Assembly (NCBI GenBank): GCA_033558025.1
Contig: JAUCEF010000017.1
Coordinates: 4,216,001 to 4,280,000 of the forward strand
DNA length: 64,000 nt
Origin: Phytophthora sp. 'mugwort'
Taxonomy: Eukaryota; Oomycota; Peronosporomycetes; Peronosporales; Peronosporaceae
Direction: 5' to 3'
This document shows, in pieces, positions 57,483 through 64,000 of this stretch. How positions within the stretch are numbered: position 1 is the first letter of the stretch; each line of letters starts with the position of its first letter. A program made the translations under genes and the position numbers. Under the pieces are notes generated by a model. It made no database searches and was not told the DNA's origin. It was given only the letters and a program-made list of their open reading frames with translations.

Positions 57483-60230
57483 CTAGTTTTCCTCCCAGAA
57501 GGTTTTCCCGGCATTTGAGCGCTTCTTGGCCCACTCGGAAGGCTTTTTGTTCGAGTGGCCATTGCGGTTGGCCTTGCCCTTGCGGTACGTGTGGTGCACT
57601 GGCCAGTCATTCTTGCGACGCAGTTCACGCAGTTCGGCTTGGAAATGTGCAGACATTGGGGCCAGTTGATCCGGATGCGGGTGCAGATTGCCACGGTTGA
57701 AGACGATCTCGTACTCTCCACGGCTCCCCTCCACCCGGCCGATAATAAGCACTTTCAGCTTATCTTCGTAGTGCTCCACCGCTTTCTTCTCGAGACTGCC
57801 AAGTTGCTGCAGCGCTTTCCAGAGCAGCTTGTGCTCAAGGCTGGCACTGTCACGAATAAGGGCCAACTGGGCCAGAAACTCGTCCATGCTCGGAGCGCGC
57901 GCAATCTTCATGGCTCGACTCCACCTCTGTTCGGCTGCTTCATTGGCACGTCGCTCCCGCAGGTCCCGTAAGAACGCATCATACTTTTTACGCAGCACCT
58001 GCATCGCCATCGTCTGGTACGTCGCACTGTTAAGGTTCTCGTTTAAAGTGTTGTTCAACTCCCAGTTGATCTTCCCGTCCGCTGCAGCAGCATCACGGAC
58101 GATGCGGTAGCGAGCCGATCGCTTCTGAAGGAGCAGGAACTTCGGAAGCTCCTCCGTGCACGTTGGCCACAATTCTTGTAGAGTAGGCGACGTCTGTGTG
58201 TCATCTCCATACTTGTTGAGCGAGACGGTCACGCAGCGGATGAGGATATTGGCGCAATGCTCAAACGCATGGAAGAACGCAGTATCCGCGGCAAACTTCT
58301 GTGCCTTTTTGGTGCCGAACTTCCAGACGTCGTGGTCCAGTGCATGCGGGTCGAATGCGTCTTCAACAACGTTCTCGTGCTTATACCCGACCATACGCTC
58401 TACCAACGCCAAGTAGCGAGACTCGTTATACCGGATGAACTTGTGGACACGCGTAGCCAGCAGCTCTTTCAGTACTGCCACCAGAGCCGCATGGTCTGTC
58501 GTGTTTTTTGTACGACGAAGCAGTCGGAAGAGCAGCTTCCCCATAGCGGATTCCGGATCCACTGGCATCTTTGACAAACGTTGAGATCCGCCCATGACAA
58601 GTCGAATCGAGTGCACCAGCTTGGCCACCAGCTCCCACTGGAAATCGCTCAAAGGTCCGTCGCGCTGCTCGATTAATGTCATCAATGAAGCTGCTACCGT
58701 GCCACGGAACATGTTTGGGCAGAAGAGACCAGCTGGAGCTCCAGACAGCAGACCTGTTAGGATGTCAAGCACTTGAGTACCCGACGCTGCACGTACCATT
58801 GCGCTGCCCAGCGCATCATCAGGATCAGCGATGAGCTGCGCGTAGTTGTAGTCTCGCGCACGAATGCTCAGCCCTCCAGTAGCTTCGTCGCTGCCGATGA
58901 GAGTCAAGAAATCCTTCGCTGTGACCACATCCGGGGAGATCTTGGTGATGACAGCCGACCACGCGTCCATGAAGTCTGGCTTGCCATTCTTCTCCGGGAG
59001 TCGTAGTACAGCGAGATGGGCGAGGAACAAGCTTGCTACCGTCTGCAGAACCGTCTTTGGGTCGAAGACATCCTCGTCCTCCAGTGCGTCTTCCGTTGCC
59101 TCCTGTGTCGTAAGCAGTGTGATGGCACTCACTGATGCCTCCAGCTCACTCGTTGTGCTGATCTTTTGCTGGAGTACACCAGGCAGCGACGCCGTAGTGA
59201 GCTTCAAGTGACTCTGGTTTTCCTCCGGCATCAGCTCACGGATCTTCTCGACGAGGAAAGTGGCGCGGTCCAGTGCGTCGTTGTATCCCAGTTTACCCGT
59301 CAGACACTGGGCAATTGTGATTAGCAGCTCCACTTGCTCACGCAAACCTGAAGCTGCAATCGCGCGCTTGGCGAAGCGATCGCCGATTACAACAGTGGCT
59401 CGATCAAGGAAGGCGAAGAGTACGTCACGTGTGTCACCAGCCACAGGAAGACTATTGTTCTTGACATGAGCCTCGCAAGACGGCACGCTGAAGGCCTCCA
59501 AGTCGTAGAATATGAAGGTGTCGAGGGCCGTCTCGTCAGTTTCCTCTTCAGTCGCCGCTGTGGAAGTTCCTCCAGCGCAGCGATGGAACATCTTGGAGAG
59601 GATAATCATGAGGCCGTTTGCGAGCTGCTGAGCACTGCGCACCTTTGGCTCGATGAGTACTCCATCGAACTTCTTGGCGATGCTGCCGTACATGCGGTGG
59701 TCGCTGTTCTTGACGTACTTGACAATGTTCACTATGAGGTTGCCCTCGAAGTGCACCTGCACCAAAGCAAGCACGTTGAACATGTCCGAGTCCACAATCG
59801 AGTGCTTCTCTTTGAGAAAGCTGGCCTCATGTTCAGCTTCGCGCGTCCTGGTCTCAGCGAGGAGGTGCGGACCCGCATCTGTGATGAGGAAGGCGATAGT
59901 GGGCATGGTGTTGTCCAGTGTCAAGAGCTCAGCGAAGGCTGCCTTCTGGTTCTCATCACCGTCTCCGCCGTTGGCATGGACACTGGGATTTCCAGGAGGT
60001 ACACAGAGCTGGACGGACTTGATGAAGTTGATGGCCTCCTGCCCCTCTGTGAAGCTGTGGCTCGTCACGAAGCAGCCTTGCGAGCTCTCTGTGAATGTGA
60101 CAATTGTGATCATGACGGCGTACTCTTCCTCGAACACCGAAGCAACGAGGTGGTGCACGGTCTCCTTTACGCCGGCTAATTCGTTGCTCATGGAGCCAGT
60201 GATGTCCAGCAGGAACACGAGGTTGAGCAT
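57483..60230 (-). CDS. Von Willebrand factor A (VWA) domain protein
   Basis: From the ATG at 60230 this is 915 residues in one exon; the frame is open to an ATG at 60476, but the extra 82 codons look non-coding and an initiator-like motif lies just upstream of 60230. The VWA domain occupies ~1-210: V-F-L-L-D-I-T-G-S-M-S gives the MIDAS D-x-x-G-S/x-S-type motif, followed by I-V-T-F-T-E-S and F-L-I-T-D-A-G-P-H. No signal peptide is evident. The remaining ~700 residues are mostly helical and unassigned; the last 60 are basic (R-K-G-K-A-N-R-N-G-H). VWA domains bind partners through a metal ion. Subcellular role is unknown. It is convergent with the coiled-coil gene (113 bp). Confidence 0.7.
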   Translation of the reverse strand: MLNLVFLLDITGSMSNELAGVKETVHHLVASVFEEEYAVMITIVTFTESSQGCFVTSHSFTEGQEAINFIKSVQLCVPPGNPSVHANGGDGDENQKAAFAELLTLDNTMPTIAFLITDAGPHLLAETRTREAEHEASFLKEKHSIVDSDMFNVLALVQVHFEGNLIVNIVKYVKNSDHRMYGSIAKKFDGVLIEPKVRSAQQLANGLMIILSKMFHRCAGGTSTAATEEETDETALDTFIFYDLEAFSVPSCEAHVKNNSLPVAGDTRDVLFAFLDRATVVIGDRFAKRAIAASGLREQVELLITIAQCLTGKLGYNDALDRATFLVEKIRELMPEENQSHLKLTTASLPGVLQQKISTTSELEASVSAITLLTTQEATEDALEDEDVFDPKTVLQTVASLFLAHLAVLRLPEKNGKPDFMDAWSAVITKISPDVVTAKDFLTLIGSDEATGGLSIRARDYNYAQLIADPDDALGSAMVRAASGTQVLDILTGLLSGAPAGLFCPNMFRGTVAASLMTLIEQRDGPLSDFQWELVAKLVHSIRLVMGGSQRLSKMPVDPESAMGKLLFRLLRRTKNTTDHAALVAVLKELLATRVHKFIRYNESRYLALVERMVGYKHENVVEDAFDPHALDHDVWKFGTKKAQKFAADTAFFHAFEHCANILIRCVTVSLNKYGDDTQTSPTLQELWPTCTEELPKFLLLQKRSARYRIVRDAAAADGKINWELNNTLNENLNSATYQTMAMQVLRKKYDAFLRDLRERRANEAAEQRWSRAMKIARAPSMDEFLAQLALIRDSASLEHKLLWKALQQLGSLEKKAVEHYEDKLKVLIIGRVEGSRGEYEIVFNRGNLHPHPDQLAPMSAHFQAELRELRRKNDWPVHHTYRKGKANRNGHSNKKPSEWAKKRSNAGKTFWEEN

Positions 60231-60239
60231 CGTTTGTCG

Positions 60240-60246
60240 AGAATGG
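60240..60246 (-). promoter_or_regulatory. Initiator-like motif of the VWA gene
   Basis: On the minus strand CCATTCT (YCAYTYY) lies about 10 bp before the ATG at 60230. It supports that start over the upstream ATG at 60476. The 257-bp gap to the divergent start at 60488 would serve as a shared promoter. Confidence 0.35.
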
Positions 60247-60487
60247 GTGCAGCTTGAGGTGCTTAATGCAAGTTGGGGAATGGGGCAAGACTGGTACGAG
60301 CTGAAACGGTGTGAGAGACGTTCACTCACGGATGTGACAGACAAGTGGTAAAACATGTGACCCCAACCCATAGGGCTTAACTCATTAGGTGAGTGAAGGT
60401 CAACTTCAACATGTGCCACAATATTGGTACAAGCGAAACCAACTGTGCTTTTTGCAGCAGAATCGCCCCCTTCCACAAGAATAAATC

Positions 60488-63066
60488 ATGCTTTCTTTCC
60501 CCGTAACGTGCAAGAATGGGGAACTTCCAGACACAGGAAAGATCACAATCATGGTGGAAAATGCTCTTGTGGAGCGCACATACCAGGCACTCATGGGCGT
60601 GGTGCAAACTACAGCCGTGAGCCGCAAAGTCCTGGCGAGACCACCGTTCACATTCCTGCACAAACTACTCGTCGAAATGTTAGGCGAGTACGACCTCTTT
60701 TCCGACCAGCAGCTCCAGTTTTCTGCCATGATTACCAAACAGTCCAAGGTACAGATGGAGTTTAGACGGATATTGGACTTAAACTTCCATTGACTTTACC
60801 GTTGCTCGCTCTGCTGTAGGCTGCTTTCTTGACGCGCGCAATCGCATTCGTGACCTTCCTGATGACTGCGCATTCCGATCATCCGCATATTTCCTGCCTT
60901 CTACTCGTCAGTCCCGTTCAAGTCCTTGCAGGTGTGAGTGTCCCCGACACGCTCGAGTTTCTTCTCCAGCTCTGTGAGGTTTGTCGGATGCCCAATCGCG
61001 ACATCAAGGATGCCGCTGCCAAGGAGGTCCGCGCAAAGGGCGACGCGCATTTGTACTCTTCGGGTGTGATATTCCGCAAGGGTCTTGTACTCATTCAAGG
61101 CATCATTCGCAGTTTTCTCAAGCGTCGAGTACGAAAAGCAGCTCCACGACTCAGTGGCACGCCGATGCATGGAAGAGAGCTGTCGATGACCGAAGGTACT
61201 CGCTTCCTCAAAGAACTAGCCGACGGTCGCATTTACAACGGCATTATTCGAAGCGTGCAGAAGAACATCTTCGTGCTGGGATATGAGGAAGACGCTGCGG
61301 CAGAAGACAAAGTCAGTACGTACCTCGCAAGTTGTTTTTTGGGTCTGATAAACCGCAACAATTGCTCACGTTTCGTCGCTTTTTCAGATGAAATCGAGAT
61401 GAAAATCATCCTGGAAGAGTCCCAGCGTCTCAGCGCAGCTCATCGACTTCATCGCGACGGCAACGACCGTGCAGACGGTGATATCTCGCTAGCCGATCTG
61501 CCAGACTTGACCGAAAGTGCGTACGCACATGCGCCCGGATTTATCAAGCGCGTGTCATCTCGTGACTCTGGAGCGGATCTGCTAGTCACCAAAGCGAGCA
61601 AGTCGAACGTACTCAAACGCGCTCAATCCCAAAGATCATCAAACACCGAAATGAGATTGTTTGGTCTTTCACCAAGTGAGTCTAGGAAATCCGCGACCGA
61701 AGGCTCTTTTACTTCGATCGATAAATCTGGCCAACAGAAATCTAACGCGGAGGACAATCAGGAAGAGGCGAACAAACTGCGGCATCGAACTTCAAAGAAT
61801 AACGACTGGCAGAACTCGCTTAAGAAAATTCTCGCTGATGGGAGAGACAAAATGTCTCCCTCCACCTCGTTTAGCCCCGAAATCGACGGTGATAGCAGGA
61901 CGCAGCAACTGGAAACCGCACCAAAAAATGCCTTGAACATGCAGAACCGGAATGCAGCTCACATTCCAACGTTACCAAAGCTTGGCATCCCAGGGACCAA
62001 GCCACTAGCTCCTCTAATGAAGCGGAGTTCAAATGGATCCATCTCCATCGGAGAAATCAAACAAAAAGATCAGTCCCGACCTTCTCCAGCAGCTCAGGCA
62101 AATGTTTCTTCCCCAGCTCTAGCAACACGAGTTTCGTCGCTGCAGAGTGGCACAAGCTTGGTAAATCTTCCGCGTCCAGGAGCAGGTCCCGCCAATGTTA
62201 CGGGTGCTCCTTCTCCGTCTTCTTCTGCTGTAACCAGCACTGAAAACGTCGGCGTCGTCGACACTGCGTTTGCTGAAACATACCAGACGACAGACCAGCG
62301 CACACAGGAGAAGCAAGCTCTGATCCGAGAAATTGTCATGCGCATCGACAGCTACATGAAGCGCAAGCGACTTCGAGTGATCGATCTCTTCCGATTCTGC
62401 GATGCCGACGGCAACGGCAGCATATCGCCCGAAGAAATGATTGACACGCTCTCGCAAATGGAGATCCAGCTAACTCCTAATCAAGCTCGCGAGTTCCTCC
62501 AGCACATTGACAAGGATGGAAACGGATCGATCGATATCGATGAATTCGAAGAGCTGGTACGTGTTTCTCGTCGCAACGAAGCTCAGCGTGAACAGCTCAA
62601 GAAAGAATTGAATGGTTCACGAAAACAATCCGAGATCAAGTCTTCCCAGAAATGCAACACCATCATAAAAGCCAAGTCCAAGCAGACGATTCTCGACGAG
62701 TTCAAAGCTGCTCAGGAGGAAGCCGGCGGCGGGATGGATGCGAACCAGTTACGCTCGCTTATCAGGCGCTTGTCACTTCCTGGAATAAATGACGCCTTCG
62801 TCAGCTCGCTTGTGGAGCGCGCAGTTGAGATTGCAACAGGAGCTTCAGCGGCCTCCTCGACATCCATTCCGGTCTCTCCGCCTTCAAGCTCTCAGTCTCA
62901 GATACGTAGCCCAAACAGCAAATTCTTGATATCGTACCACCATCTTGCCAAAGCACTAGACGAACTCGAATGGACTAAGAAGTCTAATCGCTTCCTCGAC
63001 CAATCTTGGATCCGACAATTTGATTCGCAACTTGAGCGAGCTATACGCGAGTACGAGTTGCTTTGA
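60488..63066 (+). CDS. IFT54/MIP-T3-like CH domain protein with two EF-hands
   Basis: Three exons are inferred: 60488-60748, 60820-61315 and 61388-63066, about 811 residues. Residues ~25-150 match the calponin-homology-like N-terminus of IFT54 (TRAF3IP1/MIP-T3): L-A-R-P-P-F-T-F-L-H-K-L-L, then K-A-A-F-L-T-R-A-I across the first splice, then Q-V-L-A-G-V...L-E-F-L-L-Q-L. In IFT54 this domain binds tubulin. Instead of the usual Lys/Glu-rich linker and MIP-T3 coiled coil, there is a basic Ser-rich middle and two adjacent EF-hands near ~605-670 (D-A-D-G-N-G-S-I-S-P-E-E and D-K-D-G-N-G-S-I-D-I-D-E), both with complete Ca2+ ligands. The last ~110 residues are unassigned. The 72-bp second intron keeps the frame open if retained. 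A Ca2+-regulated flagellar microtubule factor is the likely role (inference). Confidence 0.65.
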
Positions 63067-63181
63067 TCTAAATCACACGAAGAAAGTGAGTGCTACATAC
63101 GGTAAAACTAGTCCGCTACATTATGAAAGAGGCCGTAAAGTAAAGACTTCTAGGGTGGATTATCGCGAAGCCTTGTCATAC

Positions 63182-64000
63182 CTAGCTACGCTTGCGGTGT
63201 GTTCGGTGCTTTCGGCAGAATGCTTGCAGCTGTCCCCCTTCTTTCATAAACATATCGTATGAGCCTCTGGTTTCACGACCACACAACGGGTGGAAATACG
63301 TTGAACATCCACCGCGCATGCACTTGATGCAGCCACCCTCCTTCTCGCACAACGAACACTTCGGGCCCTTCATCTCCTCGACGGCAGCAGCCACGTGTTT
63401 TACTCCACTCATGCGCTCCACATCGGAAAATTGGACGCCTGGGGCCCACAGGGCGCACACTACGTGGACCCACTTGTCCTCGACTGTTTTCTTGAACGCA
63501 CTCTTCGGGCGTTTCAATGGACACAGCTCGCACATCTGCAACTTCTACATATAAAAAACGAGTGAGAACTGCACCACTTTGTGGAAAAAAGAAAAATAAT
63601 TTAAGTTAGACGTACCATATCCGATGGAGAACCGTTCGTCTCGGCACATAAGTCGCAGAACCACGGATCATCTCCTTCAGGTACTGCATCAATACCATAA
63701 CAGTACTGCGCAAATGCAGCGTTAGAAAGGACCTCATCATCGTGCACAGAACAAAAAAGACTGTACGTTTACCTGGTGAACGGCGACGGAGCACCTCTCG
63801 CACTGAACGATCGGATCGTCAAGGAAGCCTTGATCGCTGAAACATACCCGGCACCACATCTCTTCGTCCTCTTGGGGGTCCTTAGCTGCCTTACTGGATT
63901 TGCCGCTTGTTTTTGTTTTCTTGCGCGGGCGGCTCCGAGAACGCTTCTTTTCAGTTTCCTCTTCCTCATACGCATCTTCCTCTTCTTCCTCCTCCTCTTC
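63182..64000 (-). CDS. PHD finger plus extended PHD protein, 5' end outside window
   Basis: Three exons are visible on the minus strand: from beyond 64000 to 63773, 63705-63616 and 63544-63182 (stop). The first has an acidic then basic Lys-rich stretch and the start of a PHD finger (W-C-R-V-C-F-S-D...C-E-R-C-S-V-A-V-H-Q). The second completes it (Y-C-Y-G-I...W-F-C-D-L-C). The third is an extended PHD (C-E-L-C-P...W-V-H-V-V-C-A-L-W...C-S-L-C...C-I-K-C...H-P-L-C-G). This PHD-zinc knuckle-ePHD order is that of BRPF/JADE/AF10-type chromatin readers, which bind histone H3 tails and nucleosomes. The stop comes soon after ePHD, so no bromodomain or PWWP follows. Partial at the 5' side. Confidence 0.85.

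Noticed and set aside
60231..60476. 82-codon N-terminal extension of the VWA protein
   Set aside because: Composition looks non-coding, it crowds the divergent IFT54-like start, and an initiator-like motif sits just before the ATG at 60230.

Overview
The window looks like nuclear DNA of an oomycete, most likely a Phytophthora-like peronosporalean. It has compact intron-poor genes with short GT-AG introns (47 to about 130 bp), tail-to-tail genes 50-130 bp apart, oomycete-type initiator motifs (YCAYTYY) close to several start codons, heterokont flagellar genes, a DDE_3-type transposase relic, a decayed START/FYVE gene and a chromodomain Ty3/gypsy element. All identifications come from reading protein motifs and splice sites by eye; no search was run.

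Layout: 1-7.5 kb is gene-poor and degenerate, with a Ulp1-like protease relic and a small candidate secreted peptide at its end. 8.5-29.7 kb is gene-dense: IFT139 (+), a WW plus three C2HC zinc-finger protein (-), a TMEM222/DUF778 membrane protein (-), a small hypothetical (+), IFT88 (-), a secreted or surface Kelch/EGF membrane protein (-), an ankyrin relic and an intact ankyrin gene (-), an ankyrin-TRP-like channel (+) and a polo-like kinase (-). 29.7-41.3 kb is a repeat island: a broken DDE transposase, unrecognised decayed repeats, palindromic tandem repeats and a complete but decayed Ty3/gypsy chromovirus with two 245-246 bp LTRs and a 5-bp target duplication.

41.4-64 kb is gene-dense again: an RBBP6-type E3 ligase (+), a START/FYVE pseudogene (-), an epimerase/CbiX-chelatase fusion (+), a 2089-residue Sfi1-repeat plus GAF protein (-), a coiled-coil protein (+) whose start codon is 22 bp from that of the Sfi1 gene, a von Willebrand A protein (-), an IFT54/MIP-T3-like CH domain joined to two EF-hands (+), and a partial PHD/extended-PHD protein (-).

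How they fit together: at least four genes point to the flagellum and basal body (IFT-A subunit IFT139, IFT-B subunit IFT88, an IFT54-like protein with EF-hands, and a probable centrin-binding Sfi1-like protein). A polo-like kinase and a TRP-like channel are consistent with the same theme without proving it. This clustering and the unusual domain fusions are the most interesting points.
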